Assembly (NCBI GenBank): GCA_965229545.1
Contig: OZ245887.1
Span: 806,001-870,000 of the forward strand
From: Megaera sp965229545
Lineage (GTDB): Bacteria; Pseudomonadota; Alphaproteobacteria; Rickettsiales; Rickettsiaceae
Reading direction: 5' to 3'
DNA length: 64,000 nt
Shown: positions 49,225 through 58,644 of the stretch, in pieces
How positions within the stretch are numbered: the stretch's first letter is position 1
Layout of the letters: each line of letters starts with the position of its first letter
Made by a program: the position numbers and the translations under genes
The notes under the pieces: model-generated
Seen by the model: the letters and a program-made list of their open reading frames with translations, nothing else
Told to the model about the DNA's origin: nothing
The model's database searches: none

Positions 49225-49340
49225 AGATATTATTAATTAATAGAAAATTATGAGAGAAAGTGGACTTATTCATTTTTCTGGTAGAAGAGTAACTGAAGTT
49301 TACTTACCTGTCAATTTCTAGTTAAAACATTAATAGCAAC

Positions 49341-49814
49341 TTACTTAAGTATAATCTCTCCTACTTTCCTATCCATAATACCATCTTGTAAATCCCTCAT
49401 AAACCTAATATCTAACGCATGAACTAAAAGTTTATTATCTTCGGTACTAAGAGTAACAGTACCGGGAGTAAGGGTGATAGAATTAGCATATATCACCACA
49501 CCTAGTTCTGTATTTTGCCCAGAGATAATAGGTTTTAATAATGGATATATATTAATATTCCGCCGCCAGGCGATTTTAGATACGAAAACGGATGACTTAA
49601 TTATTTCTCCAATTAACCAAAGAAAATATTTTATTGATTTAAAAAGGTCGATATTAGGTTTTTTAGGTAGCAAAGATAACTGGCGCGCAAAATAATAAAC
49701 CAGGAGCGGAGTTAGAATTGCAAAAAAAATATATATAAGATCAGACTTTATACCAATTAATCCAAGCCAGATAATCAGAAATACCAACAACGGCATTAAT
49801 TTTTTAGTGTCCAC
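49341..49814 (-). CDS. mrpE: MrpE/MnhE-like antiporter subunit
   Basis: A 157-residue protein of the MnhE family, subunit E of the multi-subunit Na+/H+ antiporter. It has two to three N-terminal helices (LLVFLIIWLGLIGI, YIFFAILTPLLVYYFA) and the family stretch YANSITLTPGTVTLS followed by LLVHALD. Its start overlaps the end of emrB by 11 bases. Subunits F, G and the large A/D subunits are not beside it, so either the rest is elsewhere or this is an orphan. Confidence 0.8.
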   Translation of the reverse strand: MDTKKLMPLLVFLIIWLGLIGIKSDLIYIFFAILTPLLVYYFARQLSLLPKKPNIDLFKSIKYFLWLIGEIIKSSVFVSKIAWRRNINIYPLLKPIISGQNTELGVVIYANSITLTPGTVTLSTEDNKLLVHALDIRFMRDLQDGIMDRKVGEIILK

Positions 49815-51363
49815 CTAAATTGCTCCCCTCATTATTAACTGTAGCAGTAAAAGGAAGAAGTAATGTACTTAAACAAAACATTAATGCTATGATAATAAAT
49901 ATGTTATTAATTGCAATAATAAAGGCTTGTTGATTTATTGTATTATCCAATAATGCATAAGCCGCAAGCTTTGGGTTATCTACCTTACCTTGTAACATTC
50001 TAATAAAAAAGCCTAATTGCTCCTGAACAAGAGGTGAAGTAAATGCCATATTATCTTTCATCCCTTGGACAAAAATTTTGGATTTTGAAATAATAAGGCT
50101 ATTAATAAATGCAAGCCCTATAGCACCTCCTAGATTTCTTGTTAGATTATACAACCCACTAGCATTTTGGACTTTATCTTTAGGCATGGTTCCAAGGGCA
50201 AGATCATTTATCGGCATAAAACAAAACATCAAAGCTATACCTCTAACCATTTGAGGTAAACACAGTTCCCAGAACCGTGATTCAGCAGTTAGAAAACTAT
50301 TTAAGTAACAGCCAAGCCCAAATGTTAAATATCCAATTGCCAGCATAATTCTCTTATCTAATCCGGAATCAAATACCTTTGCTGCAAGAGGAGCAGAACA
50401 CAGCTGGCATAATCCTGTTACAATCATAGTTATACCTATTTGTAGGGTATTAAATCCAGCTATCGAAAATAGAAATAAAGGCAGAAGATATACAACACCG
50501 TAAAGTCCTACACCGAGAATAAAAGAATATATACAACCAAAAGAAAAATTCCTATTTCTAAAAGCACCGAGATCAACAATAGGACTAGAAAAAGTAAGTT
50601 CCCTGATAATTAGACATATAAAACCAAGCAATACTAATACAGATAGAATTAGAATATAAGTATCGTCCAACCAATCTTTCTTATTTCCCTCTTCCAAAAC
50701 ATATTGTAAACAGCCCAAGGTCATAATCATTAAAGCTATACCTAAAAAATCAAAATTGGAGAGTAATTTAAGATTGGGCTTATCAAAATCTACATATATA
50801 TAAACAGTAGTACAAACGAATATTCCAGGAATTAGGTTAAGTAAAAACATAAAATGCCAGGATATATTTTCTGTTATATATCCGCCAAGAGTCGGGCCAA
50901 GAGTTGGAGCTAAAGTTACGACAAGACCTATAATCATGCTAACTTTAGTACGCATTTCTTTTGGAAAAATAATAAAAACTGCGCCAAAAGCAGTAGGAAT
51001 AAGAGCACCGCCAAAAAAACCCTGTATCGCTCTAAAGACAATCATAGATTCAATATTCCAGGCAAGAGCACACATGAGACTCATAACTGTAAAGCCCAAA
51101 GCAGCTATAAAATATAAAATTCTTGTCGACAATAACCTTGCCAGAAAACCCGTCGCCGGAATAATTATAACTTCAGCTATCAAGTAAGAAGTTTGTATCC
51201 ATGATAGCTCGTCACCTGAGGCAGATAAGCCAGCTGCTATTACTGAAAGTGAACTTGCTACTATCTGTATATCTAAAATAGCCATAAACATCCCAACTAT
51301 CATCGCAAAAAATGCTATAACCTGTTTGGGATTTATTTTTACTCCAGCCGAAGAATTTTCCAT
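49804..51363 (-). CDS. emrB: EmrB-like DHA2-family MFS exporter
   Basis: A 519-residue, 14-helix drug:H+ antiporter-2 transporter. The antiporter motif on helix 5 reads GLVVTLAPTLGPTLGGYITE, and LDIQIVASSLSVI is helix 1. The loop after helix 2 is LARLLSTRILYFIA. In other bacteria EmrB works with EmrA and an outer membrane channel to export toxic compounds; no emrA is adjacent. The stop codon lies inside the mrpE start region, suggesting translational coupling. Confidence 0.88.
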   Translation of the reverse strand: MENSSAGVKINPKQVIAFFAMIVGMFMAILDIQIVASSLSVIAAGLSASGDELSWIQTSYLIAEVIIIPATGFLARLLSTRILYFIAALGFTVMSLMCALAWNIESMIVFRAIQGFFGGALIPTAFGAVFIIFPKEMRTKVSMIIGLVVTLAPTLGPTLGGYITENISWHFMFLLNLIPGIFVCTTVYIYVDFDKPNLKLLSNFDFLGIALMIMTLGCLQYVLEEGNKKDWLDDTYILILSVLVLLGFICLIIRELTFSSPIVDLGAFRNRNFSFGCIYSFILGVGLYGVVYLLPLFLFSIAGFNTLQIGITMIVTGLCQLCSAPLAAKVFDSGLDKRIMLAIGYLTFGLGCYLNSFLTAESRFWELCLPQMVRGIALMFCFMPINDLALGTMPKDKVQNASGLYNLTRNLGGAIGLAFINSLIISKSKIFVQGMKDNMAFTSPLVQEQLGFFIRMLQGKVDNPKLAAYALLDNTINQQAFIIAINNIFIIIALMFCLSTLLLPFTATVNNEGSNLGGH

Positions 51364-51508
51364 ATAAGTTTTATTCTTGTTTAGTATAACTACGCTAGTT
51401 TATTTAAATATTTAAAAATACTCTATATAATTAGCAAGCACTACTTGTTTTATGCTCTTAAGTTAAACCTAAAACAGTGCATTAATAAAAACAATTGATT
51501 AAGTATTT

Positions 51509-52450
51509 TTAGAGAGTAGCTCTAATGAGGCGGTCGTTAATAGCAAGTCCTATAGATTCATTTGGAATAGGTGCAATTGCAATCCTCTGTAATAAATTTG
51601 CTCTGGCATAATCGTCCAGCTTGTGCAGATAGTCAAATAAATTTGCGGCTGCTATCGCTAAATCACCACTAGGGCTCAAATTCAAAGATCCTTTAGCATT
51701 TAATTTACTATTGCCGAAATTAAGCCCTATTTCTCCTTCTTTTAAAGATATTGCATTAATCCTTATGAGAGTTTTAGGAGCATAATGGGTGTACATCATA
51801 CCTGGAGCTTTTATGGCTGATGATTTTGTAGCAATTACAACCTGCCTCTCAATTATTTGTTCTATTACTTGCGGGGTAATAAAACCAAAGCGCAAGATGG
51901 CTGGCACCGAGGTTGAAAGATCAATAATTGTTGATTCGAGACCATATTTAGTAGTAGTTTCTGAATCAATAATAAATACGTTTTCACTTTTAAAATCAGC
52001 TTTTACATGCTTATGTGAAGTGGGGCTTAAATACCCAGATTTATTAGCACTTGGAGCTGCAATCGGTACCCCGCTTTGAGCGATTAAATCATAAGCAATT
52101 CTATGTGCCGGCGCTCTAATTGCAACAGTAGGCAGCCCTGCGCTTACGCATTCTGCTAATCTGCTGCTACTTCTTCTTGGTAACACCATAGTTAAAGGCC
52201 CAAGCCATAATTTACTAAGCAAATAGGCTTCCTTATTAAAAATTGCCAACTCCTCTGCTTGTTTTAGGCTTGCAACATGAACTATCAGCGGATTATTGCT
52301 CGGCCGCCCCTTAGCCTGATATATTTTAAGACAAGCAGCTTGGTTAAAAGCATTTGCCCCAAGGCCGTATACTGTTTCGGTTGGAAAGGCCACTAATTCT
52401 CCAGCTTGGATCAGTTTTACAGCTTCTGCAATTATTGCCAAGTCACTCAT
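51509..52450 (-). CDS. tsaC: Threonylcarbamoyl-AMP synthase
   Basis: The first enzyme of tRNA t6A modification, making threonylcarbamoyl-AMP from Thr, bicarbonate and ATP. At 313 residues it is the long Sua5 type: a YrdC domain with LVAFPTETVYGLGANAF, KIYQAKGRPSNNPLIVHV, GLPTVAIRAPAHRIAYDL and APSANKSGYLSPTSH, then a C-terminal Sua5 domain after the linker PGMMYTHYAPKT. It follows glyS by six bases as the last gene of the glyQ-glyS-tsaC operon. Confidence 0.95.
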   Translation of the reverse strand: MSDLAIIAEAVKLIQAGELVAFPTETVYGLGANAFNQAACLKIYQAKGRPSNNPLIVHVASLKQAEELAIFNKEAYLLSKLWLGPLTMVLPRRSSSRLAECVSAGLPTVAIRAPAHRIAYDLIAQSGVPIAAPSANKSGYLSPTSHKHVKADFKSENVFIIDSETTTKYGLESTIIDLSTSVPAILRFGFITPQVIEQIIERQVVIATKSSAIKAPGMMYTHYAPKTLIRINAISLKEGEIGLNFGNSKLNAKGSLNLSPSGDLAIAAANLFDYLHKLDDYARANLLQRIAIAPIPNESIGLAINDRLIRATL

Positions 52451-52456
52451 AAAATT

Positions 52457-54592
52457 TTATAACACGTCAAAATTGGCTACTTTATTAAATAGCTGCTTTG
52501 TTCGGGCAAGTAGCAATAATCTGTTATTAGCAATTTTTGCATCACTATCGATTACCATAACATTATCAAAAAAACTATCTATAATAGGCTTTAGGTCAGC
52601 AATAGTTTTTAAACTAGTATAAAAATTTGATTTACTAATTGACCCAAACTCATTATCTATAAATTTAAACAAATCTTTCTCATATTTATTGAAAAGATGT
52701 TCATCGATTTCGCCAACTAGGCTTTTGTTATTAAGGATATTATTGATTCTTTTATAAGAATTAAGCAAACCTTCACCCTCTTCTGTTTGTAAAAAGTCCT
52801 TTAATAACGATAAGTTACGCCTTAGGCATAATAAATTATCATTTTTTCTAAAGTCAATTACCGCATTTATTTGATTAATTGTATGCCCTTGCTCTTTTAA
52901 ATAATGTTTATAACGTTCCTCAACAAAATCTATTATCTGATTTTCATCGTCTTTTTTACAATTAATAACTTTCTGATGCCCATGGCAGCTAGAATTAATA
53001 AGGTTTAAAAGATCTAGTGAATGAATCCCCCCTTCTATTCCGCCGTCTTTTTCACCCTCCAAAGACAAAATCCTAATAATTCCAAGGGCTAGACGACGTA
53101 ATCCAAAAGGATCACCAGAACCTGTTGCTCTCTCCCCAGCAAGCATAAGCCCGCATAAACTATCGATTTTATCAGCTACGGCAACTATTGCTGTAGCTCC
53201 TTCTGGCACATTATCTGATGATCCTTGCGGCTTATAATGGTCTCTAATTGCTGCTGCTATTTCTTGGCTTTTACCACTTTTTAAAGCATAATAATAGCCC
53301 ATTATTCCCTGCAGATTTGGGTATTCCCCTACCACTTCAGAAATAATATCGTTTTTACAAATTAAAGCCGCTTCATAAGCAGCTCTTTTTTCTGGAGATA
53401 GCGACGTGTTATGATCAATATCCTCCCTTATCAGCTTTGCTATACGCTCTACTTTTTCTTTTAATGAGCCTAGCTTGGCATGAAAAATAACCCGGCTTAA
53501 GCCATCTGCAGTATTATTAAATGTTTTTTTTAAATCCTGTTGGTAAAAATACAGAGCATCAGAAAGCCTTGCCGATAACACCTTTTGATTACCTTTTATC
53601 ACTAAATTTTTGCTATTTTTACCATCATCAGGAGATTTTATATTACTAACGAAAAAGAAAAACTTAGAAATTTTTTCTCGATCTTCATTAGGAACAAATG
53701 GATGAGCACTATCAGTTAAAATAGCTTTCTCAAAAACATTAAAATATTTCTGATGAGCCCTCATAGAACTAACCAATATTTCACTGGGTAATTCTAAGAA
53801 TCGGTCTTCTATTTCTCCGCATAATACAACTGGATATTCTGCAAGGCCCGCTACTTCTTCAAGTAGAGCCAGATCGTCTTTTATTAAATAATTAGTTTCA
53901 TATTCTTTGTTTAAAATCTCTATTTTTTCTCTAATACCATCACTGATTCTAGCTTGTCTCTCCTCTCGGACTAAAATAACAAAATTTTCTTCTAAATCCT
54001 TTTTGTATCCGGCAAAATTCTTGACCGGTATTTGCTTTTGGCTCATAAACCTATGGCCGAAAGTAATGTTATTAGCAGTTAAATGCCCTAATTTAAAAGG
54101 TATTACTTCACCATCAAACACACATAAAATATTTTTTAGTGGCCTAACCCATTTTATTTTGTAATCAGACCAATACATTGACTTAGGCCAAACATATTCC
54201 ATAATAGGTTCTTGCAAACTATCTTCTAAAATAGCTTTAACTGGTTTGCCTACAAGGTCCTTTTCATAAAAATAACAAATTTGGCCTTTTACATCCTTTG
54301 TTGTAAGCTCAGATTTATTAATATTATTTGCTCTGCAAAAACCATTAACAGCTTCATCAGAACTATCAATACGAGGTCCTTTTATGGAAACGAATTTATC
54401 TTTCGTCTCTTTATCAATTTCTGCCACATAAATAGTGATTCTTCTTGGACCAATAAAAACTTTAAGACCAGCAAAGTTTATTTCTTTTTCTCGAAAGTAT
54501 CTGGCAAAAATATCCAAATAAGATTTTTCTGCTCTTGCCTGCATTACTGCTGGGATTTCTTCAGAAAATAATTCTATCAATAATTCGCTCAT
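52457..54592 (-). CDS. glyS: Glycyl-tRNA synthetase beta subunit
   Basis: The 711-residue beta subunit of the bacterial alpha2beta2 glycyl-tRNA synthetase, responsible mainly for tRNA binding. The N-terminal LLIELFSEEIPAVMQARAEK, HRFMSQKQIPVKNF, LQGIMGYYYALKSGK and ATGSGDPFGLRRLALGIIRI are family signatures, and the C-terminal anticodon-binding part includes FFDNVMVIDSDAKIANNRL. It starts three bases after glyQ and is fully open despite its length. Confidence 0.97.
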   Translation of the reverse strand: MSELLIELFSEEIPAVMQARAEKSYLDIFARYFREKEINFAGLKVFIGPRRITIYVAEIDKETKDKFVSIKGPRIDSSDEAVNGFCRANNINKSELTTKDVKGQICYFYEKDLVGKPVKAILEDSLQEPIMEYVWPKSMYWSDYKIKWVRPLKNILCVFDGEVIPFKLGHLTANNITFGHRFMSQKQIPVKNFAGYKKDLEENFVILVREERQARISDGIREKIEILNKEYETNYLIKDDLALLEEVAGLAEYPVVLCGEIEDRFLELPSEILVSSMRAHQKYFNVFEKAILTDSAHPFVPNEDREKISKFFFFVSNIKSPDDGKNSKNLVIKGNQKVLSARLSDALYFYQQDLKKTFNNTADGLSRVIFHAKLGSLKEKVERIAKLIREDIDHNTSLSPEKRAAYEAALICKNDIISEVVGEYPNLQGIMGYYYALKSGKSQEIAAAIRDHYKPQGSSDNVPEGATAIVAVADKIDSLCGLMLAGERATGSGDPFGLRRLALGIIRILSLEGEKDGGIEGGIHSLDLLNLINSSCHGHQKVINCKKDDENQIIDFVEERYKHYLKEQGHTINQINAVIDFRKNDNLLCLRRNLSLLKDFLQTEEGEGLLNSYKRINNILNNKSLVGEIDEHLFNKYEKDLFKFIDNEFGSISKSNFYTSLKTIADLKPIIDSFFDNVMVIDSDAKIANNRLLLLARTKQLFNKVANFDVL

Positions 54593-54595
54593 AAA

Positions 54596-55465
54596 TTAGT
54601 ACCCTTGAATTTCAAGCCATTTCTTACAGGTTATTTTTGCTAGGTTTCTTACCCTTGCAATATAAGCAGCACGCTCTGTCACGCTAATTACACCTCTGGC
54701 ATTTAATAAATTAAATAAGTGGCTTGCTTTAACGCAATAATCATAAGCCGGCATAGGCAAATTTGCTGCTATTAGCTGCTTACATTGGTTTTCTGAATCA
54801 ACAAAATGTCTGGTTAACATTTCTACATCGGCTAGCTCGAGGTTAAACTTCGAAAACTGCTCTTCAGCTTCAAAATCAACCTGCGCATAAGTCAGGGCTT
54901 TATCACCTTTTTGACCGTTCCAATCCAGATCCTTTACTACATCAACCTCTTGAATATAAAGAGCGAACCTTTCTAAACCATATGTAATTTCTCCTGCCAC
55001 AGGACGACAATCTATTCCTCCTATTTGCTGCATATACGTAAATTGCGAGACTTCCATGCCATTACACCATACTTCCCAGCCCAGGCCTGAAGCACCAAGT
55101 GTTGGAGATTCCCAATCATCTTCTACAAATCTTATATCATTAATTTTACTATCAATACGCAACTTCTTTAGGCTCTCCAGATAAAGATCCTGAATATCAT
55201 CTGGGGATGGTTTTAAAATAACTTGAAACTGGTAATAATGCTGCATTCTATTTGGGTGTTCTGCATATCTACTATCTGTAGGGCGACGGGAAGGCTGCAC
55301 ATAAGCTACATTCCATGGGTTAGGCCCAAGACAGCGCAAAACCGTTGCCGGATGAAATGTACCTGCTCCCATTTCTACATCATAAGGCTGTAAAATGGCA
55401 CAACCATAGTCTTGCCAAAAACTTTGTAATTCTAATATAATTTGCTGAAATGATAACTTCTTCAT
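54596..55465 (-). CDS. glyQ: Glycyl-tRNA synthetase alpha subunit
   Basis: The 289-residue catalytic alpha subunit. Class II motifs are clear: FWQDYGCAILQPYDVEMGAG at the start, FHPATVLRCLGPNPWNVAYV, RMQHYYQFQVILKPSPDD, LGASGLGWEVWCNGMEVSQF, and GEITYGLERFALYIQ. It begins the glyQ-glyS-tsaC operon. Its start is about 200 bases from rpoZ, which is divergent. Confidence 0.97.
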   Translation of the reverse strand: MKKLSFQQIILELQSFWQDYGCAILQPYDVEMGAGTFHPATVLRCLGPNPWNVAYVQPSRRPTDSRYAEHPNRMQHYYQFQVILKPSPDDIQDLYLESLKKLRIDSKINDIRFVEDDWESPTLGASGLGWEVWCNGMEVSQFTYMQQIGGIDCRPVAGEITYGLERFALYIQEVDVVKDLDWNGQKGDKALTYAQVDFEAEEQFSKFNLELADVEMLTRHFVDSENQCKQLIAANLPMPAYDYCVKASHLFNLLNARGVISVTERAAYIARVRNLAKITCKKWLEIQGY

Positions 55466-55670
55466 ATAAATATTGCTTTCGTAGTGTAATTAAGGCATTG
55501 GCTGCAATATACATCGATATCAATTAAAAATCACCTAAGAAATTTAACTGAAGTTATAAGAATAAAAACACTTAACAAAGCAGTAGCAATTTAAGTAGTT
55601 ATTTTTCTTGTAGAAATAAACAAAATATATTAGGATGAGCATTATTTAACTTAAAAATATTTGTAAGGCT

Positions 55671-56069
55671 ATGGCTAGAGTAACAGTTGAAGATTGTGTG
55701 GAACAAATAGCTAATAGGTTTGAGCTAGTATCACTTGCAGCTCAAAGAGCTAAATCAATAAGTTGTGGTTCTCCTATAACAATAGAAAGAGATAATGATA
55801 AAAACGCCGTAGTAGCATTAAGGGAAATCGCTGCCAAAAACCTTGATATCGAGCAACTACGAGAAGAATTGGTTAGCAACCTTCAAACTCGAAACAAAGT
55901 AGATTTCGTAGAAGACGAAAACTTGCATGCAGAAAGCCAGGAAACCATTTCTGATGAAATAGATATTTCAGATGAAAGCGCGCTAATATTTGATGGTGAG
56001 GATAATCTAAATTTTGAAGAAAACGCTTTTGACGATAATATAACAGAAGAAGATCTAAACAAATTATAA
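55671..56069 (+). CDS. rpoZ: RNA polymerase omega subunit
   Basis: A 132-residue omega subunit that aids assembly of RNA polymerase. The N-terminal 70 residues match the family: MARVTVEDCVEQIANRFELV, LAAQRAKSISCGSPITIERD and NDKNAVVALREIAAKN. The last ~50 residues form a strongly acidic tail (ISDESALIFDGEDNLNFEEN), longer than in many bacteria. It is divergent from glyQ. Bases 56070-56199 hold no gene. Confidence 0.94.
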   Translation: MARVTVEDCVEQIANRFELVSLAAQRAKSISCGSPITIERDNDKNAVVALREIAAKNLDIEQLREELVSNLQTRNKVDFVEDENLHAESQETISDEIDISDESALIFDGEDNLNFEENAFDDNITEEDLNKL

Positions 56070-56199
56070 AATACCAGTTTTATTAAAAAATATTAGCTGT
56101 AAACTGGAGCAGCTGTTAGCTTGTTTAAGTGAACTCCGCTCTTATTGTCTATTATGTATATACAATTTAAGTACCTATTGGGCTATAAAACCCCGCTTT

Positions 56200-56376
56200 T
56201 CAAGTAACCACATGGCCTATATTTAATGGCACTCTTTCACAAGGACTTATTGAATATGGATTATCTGAATCCCCTACTACACATGGGCTTGTAATCTCAT
56301 AAGGGGCAGAAGGTGTACATGAATATAAACCACAAAAAAGCAATATAAGCAAAAAAAGCTCTAAAGAATTTTTCAT
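56200..56376 (-). CDS. Small lipoprotein
   Basis: A 58-residue protein from ATG 56376 (MKNSLELFLLILLFCGLYSC). The hydrophobic signal ends in the lipobox LYSC, so lipid attachment at Cys is expected, leaving about 38 residues with two Cys (ITSPCVVGD, SISPCERVPL) and PYSI/PYEI repeats. No function is known to me; it resembles the tiny lipoproteins common in Rickettsiales. Confidence 0.6.
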   Translation of the reverse strand: MKNSLELFLLILLFCGLYSCTPSAPYEITSPCVVGDSDNPYSISPCERVPLNIGHVVT

Positions 56377-56382
56377 AGTCAC

Positions 56383-56792
56383 AAGATAGTAAACTTCATT
56401 ATAAAATACTATAAAATTAAGCTAAATTTTTATCTGTAAAAAATCATACCTCTTAAATTGCTTATAACACAAGTTTAATTTCTACATATAATTTACATCC
56501 CGTGCTATCCAAAGGAGTTAGTGTAAATTTTGTTGCAGATTTACACTAATAGTAACTGCAAATCTAGGGTAATTTATAAAGTTTTGCATCTACTTAATAA
56601 TAATTCCTAATTAGATAAACATGTGAATTAGTACGTATCTTATATGCTGTAGCTGCAACAATAATAAGTTATTTCATAAAATAAAAAACCTAGTTGCATA
56701 AATATATACGATTTCGAGCTAAAAGTTTATAGAATGATAACGTATTTAGGAAATTCTCTTAAACAACAAAATATGTAGCTTTTGTGATATAT
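56383..56792. other. Gene-free stretch upstream of IS630 copy 4
   Basis: About 410 bases without a supported gene. The notable feature is a perfect 11-base inverted repeat, TTAGTGTAAAT (56518-56528) and ATTTACACTAA (56539-56549), with a 10-base loop and no T-run. An AAAGGAG lies just before it. The rest is AT-rich and featureless. Before IS630 arrived, the final bases here ran directly into the virB8 leader. Confidence 0.5.
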
Positions 56793-56794
56793 TA

Positions 56795-57920
56795 CTCTAG
56801 CCTTTAAATATTGAATATTATATAGTAGCATGAGCTATTTCTTTCTTTTTAAAATAATTTTGAATTTTTATACCATTAAACTGAATTTGTGTTAAATAGG
56901 ACCGTACATTAATTGTTAAATCTTTTACTGATTTTAGTACTCGAAAATTATTGGAGTTAGCTTTGACATCTTGGTTTACAAGTTCTTGTGGATTCATATC
57001 AGGACAATATGATGGTAAATAAAACAATTCTAGCTTGTCCTTATGTCTTTCTACATAAGCTTTTACCTTTTTACTGTGATGCACTCTATGATTATCTAGT
57101 ATCAAAAATATTTTCTGCTTAATTTGTCTGATCAGTCTACCTAAAAATTCAATACACTTTTTGCTGGTAACATTATCTTCAAATACCATCCAGTTCATAA
57201 ACCCTTGCGGACTAATAGCAGTTAGCATATTACATTTAAATCTTGAGCCACTTCTCTTGATTGCTGGGGTCTTGCCTTTAAGACCATATGTTTTACCTCG
57301 ATTATCTGTTGATTGTATCCCCATTTCATCTCCCCAATAAATTCTAGCACTTTCTTTCATTGCACGAGACTTGATTTCTGGATATGTGACTGTTAACCAT
57401 TCTTTTATCTTCTCTGGATTACGTTGATAGGCTGATTTAATTGGTTTTTGAGACGTAAAACCCAATCTATTCATAATTTTTCTTATAGAACGCCTGTTAT
57501 ACTGATAAAGGTAATTGGATTCTATATATTCTTGTACCACTTTACTATTCCATAACGTATAATCCATTCCCAATTCATCAGGTGTATGTGATAAAATTTT
57601 AGATTTTAATTCCTCTTCTTGATTTTTACTGATTTTAGATCCTGTTCCTACCTTTACTCCTCGCTTCTTATAGCGAAAGCTTTCTTCCTTATAAATTTTG
57701 TACTCTTTAAGATATTTCCATATAGAACTCCTAGAAAACCCAAAGGTAATAGATGCTTGTTTCTTGCTTATTCCATGTATAACTATTGCTTCCACTGCTT
57801 TCTTTCTTAATATCTTGAGATCGCTTGGTGATAATTTTTTATTAGACATTTTGTTATTACTCTTGATACAATATCATTATATCATTTCTCTAATGTTAGT
57901 TCAATATTTAAAGGCCGGAG
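56795..57920 (-). mobile_element. IS630-family element, copy 4
   Basis: Standard 1126-base unit with TA at 56793-56794 and 57921-57922. It is inserted only 19 bases before the virB8 start codon, orientated away from virB8, so the old promoter was separated from the gene. Confidence 0.92.
56818..57849 (-). CDS. IS630-family transposase (copy 4)
   Basis: Intact 343-residue transposase identical in layout to copies 1 and 2, with a few replacements (NMLTAIS, EDNVTSKK, EIAHATI). Catalytic D, D, E are kept. Confidence 0.93.
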   Translation of the reverse strand: MSNKKLSPSDLKILRKKAVEAIVIHGISKKQASITFGFSRSSIWKYLKEYKIYKEESFRYKKRGVKVGTGSKISKNQEEELKSKILSHTPDELGMDYTLWNSKVVQEYIESNYLYQYNRRSIRKIMNRLGFTSQKPIKSAYQRNPEKIKEWLTVTYPEIKSRAMKESARIYWGDEMGIQSTDNRGKTYGLKGKTPAIKRSGSRFKCNMLTAISPQGFMNWMVFEDNVTSKKCIEFLGRLIRQIKQKIFLILDNHRVHHSKKVKAYVERHKDKLELFYLPSYCPDMNPQELVNQDVKANSNNFRVLKSVKDLTINVRSYLTQIQFNGIKIQNYFKKKEIAHATI

Positions 57921-57941
57921 TAATAGTAGGATATAAACCCT

Positions 57942-58643
57942 ATGGAATCTTTGTATAAATCTTTAAAAACTTACGTTGAATCCGGAGAATATTTTATTGA
58001 TACACAAAATTGGTATAAATACAAATATCTCCACCCATTTTCTCATAGATCTTTTCTTTTTATATTAACTGCCACAATATTGGTTCTGTTTACTAGCATT
58101 ATAATAAATATTTATAACTTATTTCCAATTATTACACCTGTTAGATATTCTATTTTAACAGAATCTGGAGAAAACAAATCTGCTCAGATTATTAACTCAG
58201 ATCAAATAGATAATAATCCTCTCGCTTCCATTGCCGATATAATGCTTAGAAACTACGTAATCCAAAGGGAGACATAGGATTATAACAATCTAAAAAAACA
58301 ATTTATTTATATTAAAAACAATTCCACAAGGATTGTTTTTAGAAGGTTCTATAATTTTATGAATATAAATAACACTTCTTCTCCCGTATTATTATATCAA
58401 AAGGATATAAAAAGAACTGTATCTATAATATCTTCACACTTTATTAGCGATACAAAAACTGAAATCAAATTTAACTCAATTGCCAGAAATGGTAATGGAG
58501 AAATTGTTGAAGATATGATTTGGCGGGTGGTAGTTGATTATGAAATTGACCAAATAGACACTAATTTACCACCTGGCTCAAGATTTAATTTTGCAGTCAC
58601 TGATTATCAGCCGCAACTGATAGAAGATAAAAAAAAGAAATAG
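57942..58643 (+). pseudogene. virB8: virB8-like secretion gene with amber codon
   Basis: The gene starts at ATG 57942 after AGGATATAAACCCT. A cytoplasmic segment (GEYFIDTQNWYKYKYLHPFS) precedes one membrane helix (SFLFILTATILVLFTSIIIN) and the periplasmic VirB8 fold (NYVIQRET, then DYNNLKKQF and RTVSIISSHFI and WRVVVDYEID). An in-frame TAG at 58275-58277 divides it, with the same frame continuing on both sides, so this is a single nonsense change. The full reading is about 233 residues, normal for VirB8, an inner-membrane scaffold of P-type secretion. virB9 begins one base after its stop. Confidence 0.85.
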
Positions 58644-58644
58644 T

